A stretch of 64,000 bases of DNA from Cryptomeria japonica (GCF_030272615.1 NC_081409.1:652398468-652462467); one strand, 5' to 3'. Positions 47,264-58,895 are shown, numbered from the stretch's first letter. Numbers and translations are program-made. The notes: generated by a model not told the origin, from the sequence alone.

Positions 47264-47720
47264 GCATCAGCAGCCTTATTACTATAGCTAAATAAAGCGC
47301 GCATCAACATTAGCGAGGATAACAGATCATACAACTTTTGCTGGTTTTGTTGCTTTTGCGTTGTACGAAGCAGGCTGCTTTGAATATGCTTCGTTTGAAT
47401 AAGTATAATTAATATTACTGAATAATATAGCTAATATCTATGGTGTCAATCATATTTGTTTTAATTCGAATCACTTCTAAATTTGAGTTCAGTAAATTCC
47501 AATCAATTTAAAATGAAAGAATTATAAGACATCCCGTACATTAGGAAGATTGATAACTAGCAGATATTTTTTACAAATAGTCAAATTATTATATTGTTAT
47601 AGGAATTCAATGTGTAATTTTTGAGTCAAACTCATTGATTCATGTTTGATGTCTAGTGATTCACAGCAATCTATCTCTCATGAGAATGAATGGCATACTT
47701 AGCACTCTTTGCAGTTAGGT

Positions 47721-47777
47721 GATTCTCACAAGTGAAGCTTTTGACCATCTCGATCAAAACCTTCACATGTGAGAATC
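47721..47777. repeat. 57-nt near-perfect palindrome at the unit 3 right breakpoint
   Basis: Arms of 24 nt (GATTCTCACAAGTGAAG.. and ..CTTCACATGTGAGAATC) with two mismatches and a 9-nt loop. Sequence left of the loop continues the EG45 3' flank (compare 19380); sequence right of it matches 24025-24170. Confidence 0.7.
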
Positions 47778-48178
47778 AATATCCCCTCTATATGAGAGAA
47801 AAGACGAGATGATGTATTCTCCCATAAAGAAGAACATCCAATGACATAGTGAATGCTCGGAGAATAAAGCTAATGTTGATCTAAGAGTGGAAAACAATGT
47901 TATACTAAAGTGAATTTTTTAACATTAGAATACTAAATATACTAAAGCCTAGTTTTGGAACTTGTATAAGGGTTATTTAATTGGACTTTCTAAGGTGACG
48001 TTGAATTGGTTGTTTACATATTGTTAAATTTGTTTAAGAGATTTTGGACAAAATATACATGTATTGATTAGAGGTTGTCAATATTAGTGTATACTAATGA
48101 AATTTGGATTGAATATATTAATTTTCAATGGAAAAACGTGCTACAGAGTTATTTAAATAGGTAGGGCATGAAGATTCC
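47778..48178. other. Transition sequence, no gene
   Basis: The first ~120 bp match the 24025-24170 region of unit 2. The rest, to the foldback element, holds nothing recognised. Confidence 0.4.
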
Positions 48179-48341
48179 ACATCGCTAGATTTCTTGTATT
48201 GACAAAGAAGGTAAAAAGAAAGCATATATTTATATATCAAACGCACAAACACACTAGCTGATGACTTTTGGGTCATAAGTATATAATCAAATATATGTTT
48301 TCTTTTTACCTTCTTTGTCGATACAAGAAATTTAGCGATGT
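48179..48341. repeat. 163-bp foldback with 51-bp arms
   Basis: Arms 48179-48229 and 48291-48341 pair over 51 bp with about three mismatches (ACATCGCTA.. at both outer ends; GACAAAGAAGGTAAAAAGAA inside), with a 61-nt loop. An (AT)n run (about 48347-48376) follows. It could be a small MITE or a hairpin precursor. Confidence 0.65.
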
Positions 48342-48343
48342 AC

Positions 48344-48378
<35 letters not shown>

Positions 48379-48599
48379 TAGTGTTGGTGTGTACCTTTAT
48401 AAAGGACTTCCACATTTAATGTCAATTATCTTTATAGAATAGGTTATTATAATAATTGTGTGTTTATATATCTATCAGAGTGCTATAATGGTGTAGATTT
48501 GAGGTTTCTTGTGCATTATAATCCTAGAAATGGTATTCAAATCCATGGGAGAGATTCTTCTTTATTGGAAGATGGCTTCTGCAATTTTTTGAGCTGAGC

Positions 48600-49831
48600 T
48601 AGGGCATCCGAGCCCTAGCTCATGATAGCTCTTTGTCTATTCATGCGCAGGAGGGTGGGTCGATTTGGCTTAGTCAAGGGGGGCGAATTTTGTTCTCTAT
48701 AGGTTTGATTGTCAAGTGTGGCCATGTTTGGCTTGTAGGTGGTCTTTTTCTGTGCAAGGAGGGTTGTCCTATGGCGGAGATATGACATTTCGTGCATAGC
48801 TGGGAAGTGGGTTCATGCAGGGAGAGGCCAATCTATCTGTCGGTCGATTTGTCTGTCATTAAGAAAGGAGCAATGGAGAAGAGTTTGAAGGTTGGCAAAA
48901 AGAATGACTTGGATAAGATCAAATTGATGGGGGAGAACTTGGTTGAGTCAGGGTCAGTAAAGACTCTGCCAAAGCAATGTGAGGAGATTGAACAGTGGCC
49001 CTAGACAAAAAGTTGTTCGGGAATTGATTAGGATTCATTCTCATGATGTCCTTTTCATGTAGAAAACTTAACTATCTATGGAAATTATGTTGGGTCTGGT
49101 GCCTAAGCTATGGGGGAGAGGTGAATGTCAGTGTATTGGGGCATTTGGCTTCTCTAGAAGTGTGGCTTGTCTTTGGAACCCCTTGAGGATTCGTCCTATA
49201 TGGTGGGTTTCTTCCAGATCATCTTTATTCAAGGTTGCCTTTAGTCTTGAGATTGGGGAATATATCTTGCTTACTAACATTTATGTCCCCACTGATCTTC
49301 GAGGTAAGCACAATTTTTGGTCTCATATTACCTTTATGTGTGGTTTTTTTCCTTTTCATCTGTGGATTATGGCAAGTGATTTCAATGCCATCTTAGAGTT
49401 GAGTGAGAACAAGGGTGGTGTTATGTGGTTGGAGTCTTCTTCCTTCCTTCTTTGGGATAGTATATCAACCTTGAATCTTGTTGACATCAAGCCTAGTAAT
49501 GGTTTGTTCACTTGGAACAACAAGAGACTAGGGGAGTATTGGATTGTAGAGAAGTTGAATCACTTTCTAGTTTCTAGTTTTTGGATTGGTGGGGGATGGT
49601 CCACATGCTCCAAGATTTTAGATTGGAAAGGTTCGGACCACTAGCCCATCAAATTGGTGTCCTCTTCTGCTTGGGTCACTTGCAGTCCTCCATTCAAATT
49701 CTATCTTATGTGGTTGCGATATTCTTCTCTGCAGGTTCATGTTGCAAAGTGGTGGAAGAAAGGGAGGACAACCTTTGGCACTGCCATGTACACATTTGCC
49801 AAGCAGCTGCAATTTGTTAAGTTTTAGCTTA
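48600..49831 (+). pseudogene. LINE 2, 5' part: ORF1 remnant and endonuclease domain
   Basis: The endonuclease (EEP) region runs from about 49046 in one frame: KTKLSMEIMLG, GFSRSVACLWNP, LTNIYVPTDLRGK, ASDFNAILELSENKGG, LFTWNNKR, and a final GSDH. The catalytic Asn/Asp signatures are partly altered (family consensus GDFN). After a TAG the frame continues through KLVSSSAW to FAKQLQFVKF. A DNA transposon splits it exactly there, and it resumes at 62761. Upstream, 48600-49040 has a possible ORF1 stub (48792-49004) with no firm domain. Confidence 0.8.
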
Positions 49832-49861
49832 GGGCTAGTGCAGGATCAACCGGGGCCAAAA
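49832..49861 (+). repeat. Left terminal inverted repeat of the DNA transposon
   Basis: Starts GGGCTAGTGCAGGATC right after TTA of the LINE target and pairs with 62730-62760. A GATATCC-type word follows at about 49979. Confidence 0.7.
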
Positions 49862-50002
49862 AGTGGCGATGTGAAAAAATAGCCTTCCTCACTTGCCTTA
49901 AAATGCGAAAATCCGTGTTGACTTTTTGCTTGGCCTGGGTGTCAGTACACCTTGGCCTGGTAATTAGCTATGCAAATCGGATATCCAATTTTTATTTGTA
50001 AT

Positions 50003-50330
50003 TTTAATTTAAAATATATATTATATGTTACATATTATATAATATGTAATATATTATTACATTATATATATTATATAATACGTATTATATAGTATATTAT
50101 TATATTATATTATATTATATGTATTATATAATATATTATTATATTATATTATATTATAATATAATAATATATTATATAATACGTATTATATAATATAATA
50201 TTATATTATATTATATAAAATATTTTATTATATTATATATAATATTATATTATATTATATATTATAATATGTATAATATAATACAATACGTATTATATAA
50301 TATATTATTATATTATATATGTTATTAAAA
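50003..50330. repeat. Pure A/T palindromic tract
   Basis: About 330 bp of almost only A and T, built from TATTATAT/ATATAATA words with occasional TACGTA. It is self-complementary along its length. It lies between the left end and the accessory gene. Confidence 0.7.
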
Positions 50331-50683
50331 AATAATTTAAGTATAAAAATCAGATATCCGATTTTCTGAGACTTTTATATTTCGAGAGTGACAGCTCGTG
50401 AGTCATTGTTAACTCACGGGCCGCGCGATTTCATCAAAATCTGACATCCACTACACCCGATATCTGGTGTTTTGACAAAAAATTGCTAAAAAATAGATTT
50501 AGAGGTAAGAATTTTATCGTTTTCAATCATTTTCATTCATTTTTTGTATTTTTTGTTAATGTTTATTTGATTTTTCATTGAAAACTAGGTTTTTTTCATG
50601 AAAACTAGGTTTTTTTAAATCAAATACCTAATTGTTTAAATTTGTTAACTAAATTTAATTGTTTACATTCAATTAGGTTAAAA

Positions 50684-52609
50684 ATGGGGGATAACAATGA
50701 AAACACTGACCAACCACAACTGCAACAACCAAACCCTCATTTGCCAAACCCCCCCTCAATTCAGGATTTGATTGCACAAAATTTGAATGAATTGAGGGGG
50801 ATTGCAGAAGTATATCATAGGATCCCTTGTCTAAACCCAATGTTTGATCCTCTCACGTCGATCATAAAAAGTATGGAAACCATGACTGAGGAGCACAATG
50901 TTGCCCTTTTGTGGCGAGATTCTATGAGGGAAAAATATGCAGATGGCTTGTCGTATAAGGATATCAAGGATCTTGAGATATCCAAAGCCGAAATCACCTC
51001 ATTGTTTGTCAATCCCTGTACTGGTTAGCCCGTAGATCCAAAAACACCAAAACTTTCTATTAAATGGTGCACAAATGATGGGATTGTGAAAAAAAATTTG
51101 GATCGTTGGTGGATGGTTTTCGATAAACCATTTAACAACAATATTGATATCCCCTTATATTTCATAAAAAAATTGTATGCTGAGTTTGTTTTACACAAAC
51201 ATGTGAACTACTTTGACATCCAACCTTTCCAGGGTGTAGGTTTAGGTATGCCCCAAAATAGACCTGGGGCAGTCAGAGTAGTCCAGGGCCCATATGTCCC
51301 CCCTCATCCTATTGATCCCCCACCTATAGTGCAACATCCTGATATCATTTGTGAGGTGGCTTCACGGACCATATCGGCTATTCCCTCTTTAAGTAGCCTT
51401 TTGGTTTCTCAGGCTGCATCAGTAGCTGAGCCTACTCTTGATGGTAGTGGTGCATCTGGTGCTGTTGACACGCCATCCTCAACTCCAGACATATGTGTGC
51501 CCCATAGTTGTGTCATGTGTGGGCACGTATGCTTGGGTCCAGTTGGATAGCCCTTTGATCCTCCTATGGATAGTGCAGATTATGAGGTGCATGAGATGCA
51601 TGATACACCAGATGTTATTACACAGACTGGAGGATACCCTAGGGAGTCCTCACATGCTAGAGGCGAGGAGGCACTATCATCATACATTGATGATGTAGTG
51701 GTAAGATTTGTATTTTCACAGTTCATGTTATATTTTAATTAAATATTTATAAATTAGATAATATTAAGCACTAATTTTTATTTGCATGGTCTATTTAACA
51801 GTTGATGACCGAGGATGAGTTGAGATAGATTCAGGAGGGCATCGTTTCGGCCATTTCATTTGGCCTTGATAGCTTGACGGTATATATATTATTACACCTA
51901 GTCATTTGTATTTTATTGTACATACATGCTCATCATTTATGTTGGTATTAATTAGATTATGTAGTAACTTGCATGTATATCTTATTTTACTCTTGTAGGG
52001 CACAAGCAACACAAGTGCGGGGCAATATGATTTAGGATCTGGTAGTGCAGTTGGAGACAAGGGAAAGGTAATTGATTGCAAATATGATTGAATGAATAGT
52101 TTAAATAACTTATAGTGATTATACATGTCTAGACATAGATTGATAGTTTTATATATTTTTTGTGTATCTATACAGAGAATTCTTGGCTTCACATCCTTGA
52201 TGACTAGACCCAGTATACCTGAAGAAGAAGAAGAAGAGATGCCTCGAGTAGATGTGTGTTTATTTTATTTTTTGATTAGTAGTTATAATTTGTTATTATC
52301 AGTGACAATTATATGCTAACTTGTATCAATGTCATGTTTCTGAACATATGTAGGTTGTGTATGAAAATATTCAAAACATACCTCCTCTACTGAAGACATA
52401 CATCAAGAGTCCTACAAAGCTGAAGAGAAAACGTGGAGATGAGGTAAACATGATTAGTTCAATTATAGTTCATTTTTATGTTAACTTTTCGAATGTGAAT
52501 TATATAATATAACTAATATTAATTGTGGTTTGTTTTTCTTGTGCAGGATCCTTCAGAGCCGAGCAGTGCGGTGAAGAGGATCGATTTTGATGATCCATCA
52601 GCATCTTAG
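50684..52609 (+). pseudogene. Accessory gene of the DNA transposon (six exons, unknown family)
   Basis: Exons 50684-51700, 51802-51879, 51999-52067, 52176-52253, 52354-52443 and 52547-52609. Every junction is GT..AG and every intron is phase 0, giving 464 codons plus stop. The start MGDNNENTDQPQLQQPN is Gln/Asn/Pro-rich. A middle segment (WRDSMREKYADGLSYKDI; FIKKLYAEFVLHKHVNYF) looks folded. It is followed by a Pro-rich stretch, a short Cys pair (CVMCGHVC) and an acidic/basic tail (EEEEEE; KLKRKRGDE). Three in-frame TAGs (51026, 51548, 51826) break it; each could be CAG mutated to TAG. I do not recognise the protein. By position it may be a DNA-binding partner of the transposase. Confidence 0.65.
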
Positions 52610-52857
52610 GATGTTATAGATAGTTTTGGGATACTTATATGTCTAGTTGGCATGTATATTTTGTATATGGACATACAGTCACGTATTTAGACATACTTTT
52701 TGTTTTAGTTGGCGTTTATGCCATATTTGTGTATGGACATATATTTGTAATCATTTGACATTTTTATATATACAGAAGTTGATATTTGATCATATAAATT
52801 GTTTCTCATTTGTGCATGGTGTTATCATGGAAATATTTAATCTTCATTCCAATAATT

Positions 52858-53062
52858 AACAATGGTTAATAATGGCTATTTAATGAACAATACAATTCAT
52901 TTCATTTCATCATAAGTGTTGTTTTCATAATGAACAATATAATTCATTTAATGAACAATACAATTCCTTTAATCAACAATACAATACAATTCATTCAATG
53001 AACAATACAATTCATTTAATGAACAATACAATACAATTCATTTAATGAACAATACTTGATAC
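52858..53062. repeat. Short tandem repeat around AATGAACAATACAATTCATTT
   Basis: About seven degenerate copies of a word near TTCATTTAATGAACAATACA, which itself is nearly palindromic. It lies just past the accessory gene's end. Confidence 0.6.
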
Positions 53063-54780
53063 AATTCATTATTACCCTATGCATGGTCCTATTTTTCCCC
53101 CCACCTTGGTCGAATGCTCAAGGTTTTATTAGGGTAGCAATATTTCTATTGGTGAAAAAATCGTCAGTCTCACTCAATGGAATGTTGTCACGTGGCCAAT
53201 TTCTCATTCTGCTTGTCGTGATGATGAACCGTCGGCTCTAACATATCCAGTTAGGCATTATTACCCTATGCATGCTCCTATTTCCCCCCCCACTTGATCC
53301 AATGCTCAAGGTCATACCCTACCGGCGTCATCCCTTGAGCGTCCTAAGTGCTCAAAATTGTCAAACTTTGATGGGCCCTAACTTGGAATCCATGGCACCT
53401 GTGAATGATCCACTTGAACCTATGGGGCCACAAGAGGGGTCCCTACAAAAGCCTATCTTGGTTTTTCAAGTTTTCCTACGGTTTTATTAGGGCAGTAATT
53501 TTTCTGTTGGCAAAAAAATCATCAGTCTCACTCAATCGAATGTTGTCACGTGGCTGATTTCTTGTTTTGCTTGTCGCGATGATGAACCATCGACTCTGGC
53601 ATATCCAATTAGGCATTATTACCCTATGCATGCTCTTATTTTTCCCCCCCACTCGATCCAACGCTCAAGGTCATACCATACCGGCGTAGTCCATTGAGCG
53701 CCCTAAGTGCTCAAAATTGTCAAACTTTGACGGGCCCTAACTCATAATCTGTGGCACCTACGAATGATTTGTTTGAACCTATGAGGTCATGAGAGGGGTC
53801 CCTACAAAAGCCGATCTCATTTTTTCAATTTTCCCTATGGTTTTATTAAGGCAGCAATTTTTCGGTTGGCAAAAAAATCATCAGTCTCACTCAATCAAAT
53901 GTTGTCGCGTGGTTCATTTCTCGTTCTTCTCATCGCGATGACGAACTGTCGGCTCTGAAATCTCTAATTATGAATTATTACCCTATGCATGCTAGTATTT
54001 TGCCCCCCCCCACTCGATCCAACGCTCAGGGTCATACCCTACCGGCGTTGTCCCTTGAGCGCCCTAAGTGCTCAAAATTGTCAAACTTTGACGGGCCCTA
54101 ACTTAGAATCCGTGGCACCTGCGAATGATCCATTTGAACCTATGGGGCCATGAGAGGGTTCCCTACAAAAGCCTATCTCGGTTTTTCAAGTTGCCCTACG
54201 GTTTTATTAGGGCAGCAATTTTTTGGTTGGCAAAAAAATCGTCAGTCTCACTCAATGGAATGTTGTCGCGTGGCCAATTTCTCATTCTTCTCATCACGAT
54301 GACAAACTATCAGCTCTGACATGTCTAGTTAGGCATTATTACCCTATGCATGCTCCTATTTTCCCCCCCACTCAATCCAACACTCGGGGTCATACCCTAC
54401 CGACGTCGTGCCTTGAGCGCCCTAAGTGCTCAAAATTGTCAAACTTTGATGGGCCCTAACTGGGAATCCATGGCACCTATAAATGATCCATTTGAACCTA
54501 CGGGGCCATGAGAGTGGTCCCTAAAAAATTCTATCTCGGTTTTTCAAGTTGCCCTATGATTTTATTAGGGCAGCAATTTTTTGGTTGGTGAAAAAATCGT
54601 CAGTCTCACTCAATCGAATGTTGTCGCGTGGCCGATTTCTCATTCTAATCATCATGATGGTGAACTGTCTGCTCTAACATGTCTAGTTAGGCATTATTAC
54701 CCTGCGCATGCTCCTATTTTCCCCCCCACTCGATCCAATGCTCAGGGTCATACCCTACCGGCATCGTCCCTTGAGCGCTA
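53063..54780. repeat. 360-bp tandem satellite, nearly five copies
   Basis: The anchor CACTCGATCCAA-like occurs at 53291, 53650, 54011, 54369 and 54727, spaced 358-361 bp. Each unit has a C7-C10 run, a GTCATACCCTACCGGCGT-like block and TCAGTCTCACTCAAT. The first unit (from about 53093) is collapsed by an internal deletion joining GCTCAAGG to TTTTATTAGGG. No ORF spans units. The array lies in the interval between the convergent genes. Confidence 0.85.
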
Positions 54781-55434
54781 AAATTATATATAAACAAGCA
54801 TTACACTGTAGACACATAATGATCATGAATATTTCCATGTATTGTATACACATAATTACCATTACACTTGCATGTGACATCCATGAAGGGATATGCAAAC
54901 ATGATTTATTTTTTCATTATCAATACAACTACACCAATGTACTCATGTACAGATACATGGACATTATCATCAATATAACTAAACCAATTTGCTCATGGAC
55001 ATTGTATATCATCATAACAATGTTACATCAATTCACATCCATATACAAATACAACATCCCACTTCATCTCCATTAGACATCCTCATGTCCTAAAAGAAAA
55101 GCTTACGTACAGCAATGCTTGCATATAAATGAAGACCAAAATAAGTAACCTTTTTATGCGGAATGAATGTGATACAAGAAACAAATTATAACACTTAATA
55201 CAAATTAGTTTGGCAAATTATAAATAGATCATTTCAAATATTTTTAAGACGCACAAGATTGTATAATTACGAAACTTACCAGTTTCTCTGCAAAGTATAC
55301 AAGCATAACTTTGAAGAAAGACGCATATGATTAAAGCCCTTCTCACTGCATTGATAGTGCTCTCTAACAACAAAAATTGTAAAGCTCATCAAATGCATGA
55401 TAATAAGTCGTGTTGCAAAAATACGTCCCTTCCG
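54781..55434. other. Transposon intergenic sequence, nothing recognised
   Basis: No repeat, ORF or RNA gene is supported between the satellite and the 145-bp duplication. Confidence 0.4.
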
Positions 55435-55724
55435 ATTATATCGTGTACCCCCTATGTGCATGCAAAAACTATGTTGCCAAAAAAAAATGTTCATCAATAG
55501 ACCTGCATTTTCAACACATCCTTAATATACACGTAACAAACTTGATCATTAAGGTTTAATGATCATTGTTCAAAATGAAATTATATCGTGTACCCCCTAT
55601 GTGCATGCAAAAACCGTGTTGCCAAAAAAAAATGTTCATCAATAGACCTGCATTTTCAACACATCCTTAATATACACGTAACAAACTTGATCATTAAGGT
55701 TTAATGATCATTGTTCAAAATGAA
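55435..55724. repeat. 145-bp tandem duplication, near identical
   Basis: 55435-55579 and 55580-55724 differ at only a few bases (for example AAAACTATGTT versus AAAACCGTGTT). It lies just downstream of the transposase stop codon, so it may affect its 3' end. Confidence 0.85.
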
Positions 55725-55762
55725 ATGTATGATAAAAAAATAAGGCACCATTAAAAGACCTA

Positions 55763-58666
55763 CTACTCAAGTGTGCCTGAAGGGTCATCTCTTTGTTTAA
55801 GAGTATCCAATATTGCTTCATGATCAGCAGTAGTCACTGTCCATAGCTCTTTGGTCTTTGGTTTTGCTTGATGCTTCAACAACTTGACATTTGTAGCTAT
55901 AATAAGGTGTGAATACATTATAATGGTTTTGTGTCTCTCATAGTCTTCAAATGCAGGTATGTCATTCTTTCTAATCATGTATGTTTGCAACCAAGTTCCC
56001 ATAATAACAACTGAACCTGTAGGATATGTGAACTCGACATCATCTGTCACTAGTTGTGTTAGTTTTTCTTTTCCCTATACACATCGTGCCAACCAATATT
56101 CTGATCTCTCTTCATTCCCTTGTGGTGCAACAATTGCAAAAACATGTCCTAGCTATACAAGATATGATAGACGATCATACTCAAGTGAACTTTCCATGTC
56201 ATTGTTTGACAAGGATATTGTTTGAGATAAAGGAGTTAGATAGTGGGGAACCCTCGTATCAACCCACTCACTTGACTCGCACTTATCCCAATCACACCGA
56301 ACACAACTCTGACAAAAACAAGCCAACGCTCATGTCCAAATGGTCCATGTACTTGCATCTGAGCTGAGAAATGAATGCATCTTTGAAGAATCTTTAATTG
56401 TTTGACAATCCAATCTATCTCCCACTGTTCCCTCCTCAACCAACCAAAAAAATCTGCTCACTACTGAATCAAGAGTACCTCCATGTGACAATGTTGAACT
56501 ACACCAATCAACAATAGAACGTGCATCAGCAAAATTTGCACCTAAAATCCTCAATTGCTCCTTAACTAGAGCTCTCTTCAAACATGCACTTGCTCCATCA
56601 TGCTCTCCCTTCCCATGCCCTGTCTCAAATAAACACCAAATATGAGGTATACGCCTCTCTACATGCATTCTACTCAACCAATAAAACATACGGGCATTCT
56701 TGAATTGACCCATATAGTTATCTGACCATATTTTATGTTGGTCAATTGCGATATCTTTCTCATGCAAGAACTCAAAAAAATTCTTGAAAGAATGTTGCAC
56801 ATACTCGGAGGAGTGTGATCTATCATCACTCATATAAAAATGATACTCTTTGATTATCTTCCTTTCCTCTTTTGTACTATCAGGAGCATGTCTATATGTA
56901 ATGTGAACAAAATAAGCAATCTAGACTGAGTTGTAGTACTAAGACTGTACCTCATTCTATGGTTGCAAAGTATAGTTCTCTACAAAATCAACCACCGATA
57001 CAATAGTGCCAATCGGGAAAGAGTTCTTACACATCCTGAACTGTTGATCCAACCACTAAGACCTATGGGTGTGCCTTGCATACTTGTAGAAAAGATTTTC
57101 CTTAAAATCCAAAATAAAATCAGCAATACTCACTTCTCTTGAGACTAATTCGCATCTAGAACCTTCACCTCCACTCTTCAAAGTATATTTCACTGTCTCA
57201 TATATTTTTTTCTCAACATAATTATTTCCAAACTCGTGTTCGCTGCCCTCATGAAAACACGAAACAAACTTTGACAACCCACCACATTCTAAGCACTTCT
57301 CATTCAAACAATCATTTCTATAGAAATAGCAGCCATCATCTCTAGGGCATAAAAATAGATCTTGCAAGTCTCTTGATGATCTCATAAATAGAATTGCACC
57401 ACACTCCTGCAACATCTCATTAGTATGCATCATAGAATGAATATGACATAAAAGTTCATGGTACATTGAAAACTCCACATGGTACTTGCAACAACAGGTA
57501 TTGCGAATCTTAAGAGGAACACAATAAAATGGTTTCAAAGATTCAAAGTCCCTTTGTGATATTTGCAAAGTTGGATGTAATTCAGCAAATTTTTTGTACA
57601 ACATTTTTTGGCTTGATTCCAAGAAATGTTTGGGATGCGGTGTGCGGTCTCGGTTACCGATTCTTAATTTCAAAATGTCCTTTACATTGGGTGACACTCT
57701 AGAATTAGAGTGCCAAAATTGTTGAATCTCTTCCTTCACATTGTCAGTCAACTTTCTATCAACACGTGGAAGCCTCCCACCAAATGCCCATGTATTTTAT
57801 TGAAGTGGATCGTCAAGTCTTTGTCTTCGTCCAAGTGCTCTATCCAAAGTTTTATGGTTTATGTTAAAATCAACACAAGTTTGACTCATTTGATGAGCCT
57901 TGCTCAATTGATGGCTTACTAAGGAGGTTGTAATCACTCTTCGAGCAGCTCTCTTATATCTTTTTTTGGTATTCTTTCCAATAGAATTGAGAGCGTCAAA
58001 TAGATTTTTTGCAATAATAGAATTTCTCTCCATCTTCTTGTTCATACGAATCTTCAATTTGTTTAGCAATGGTCTCATCTTTATCATCTTTAGCAACTGA
58101 ATAAAGAGTTGGCATTGCTCGTTCAATGTCTTATTGCTAAAATTTTGGTTGAAAAGTTGTGTAGCCCACAACCAAACAGTTCTTGTTGACCTCTTGCCTT
58201 CATGATTTGCAATAATGTTCTCATCGATTTCAAATAACCATTTTGGGGTTCTTGAAGGTCTTGGATTTGGAATTTGTCTTTCATCCATGAGAGGGTCTTC
58301 ATTTCTAAAGTAATTAGGTGTTACATATGGTTCACTTGGTTGAGCAATTCCACCTTCAATGTTAAAGTTTTCCACATTTTCACCTCCTATGTCAAAATTT
58401 TCCACATGTTGGGCATTTTCATTATCACTTTCAACATTTTCAAAATTTTCAATATTTTCACTTTCAAAATCTACATTTTCATTTTCAATAACTTGTGGCA
58501 CATTTTCAAATTCAATTTCCTCTTCAATTGAAGTAACATTAGCAATATTTAACATACCTTGTCTTCTCCACCTATGACATTCTCTATCTCTTTCTCTATA
58601 CACTTCAATTTGGTCATTTAAAAGTTTTATTTTGCGTTTAGACTTCTGATGACTACTACTCCCCAT
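55763..58666 (-). pseudogene. DDE-type transposase of the 12.9-kb DNA transposon
   Basis: A single reading frame of 967 codons from MGSSSHQKSKRK (58666) to the stop at 55763, with no intron or frameshift seen but roughly nine in-frame stops (for example three TAGs at about residues 567-580 in the context P-x-NEVQS-x-YYNSV-x). Residues 1-40 are basic and 50-110 are an acidic ENV/ENF/ENI repeat. A Cys/His region (CCCKYHVEF near 390; C-x3-C-x2-C near 455) may bind zinc. The catalytic half has VVDFVEN (Asp560), a SDDRSHSS segment, WSDNYMGQFK (Asp649) and TGHGKGEHDG (682-691). Asp-Asp-(Glu/Asp) spacing of 88 and about 38 fits a DDE nuclease. This motif set recalls an unclassified eukaryotic transposase family (DFxENY..QSQ..; SDN..QFK; HGKGxxDG). 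The N-terminal start is the first Met before the basic segment. Confidence 0.75.
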
Positions 58667-58756
58667 TTCCCTCCACACATATGCTCCTTCATGATTGACA
58701 ATGTAAGTTTTCACTTTAAGAATCTCCCAAAAGCACAAATTTGTCTCTAGCTATCT

Positions 58757-58895
58757 GAAAACCCGTGATCCTCGACAGAAAATAGAATATGTAGACTGTG
58801 GGCCATTGGAATCTACAAAATAGCCCAAAACCTATGATCCTCGACAAAAAATAGAATATGTAGACTATGGGCCATTGGAATCTACAAAATGGCCC
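58757..58895. repeat. 69-bp tandem duplication upstream of the transposase
   Basis: Two copies of a segment containing GATCCTCGACA.AAAATAG and GGGCCATTGGAATCTAC, offset by 69 bp, lie 90-230 bp upstream of the transposase ATG where its promoter should be. Confidence 0.8.

Larger units (their letters stand above)
39881..47735. repeat. Tandem segmental duplication, unit 3
   Basis: The closest relative of unit 1: it carries the same LINE fragment with the same right target duplication (41701-41713), the same 0.85-kb inverted-tail element and an EG45 copy. It lacks the 8.4-kb insertion and the 2.2-kb upstream segment of unit 1. It ends in a palindromic junction at 47721-47777. Confidence 0.75.

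Noticed and set aside
48179-48341. Plant microRNA precursor
   Set aside because: The arms pair almost completely over 51 bp with a long loop, more like a MITE; no mature sequence is recognised.
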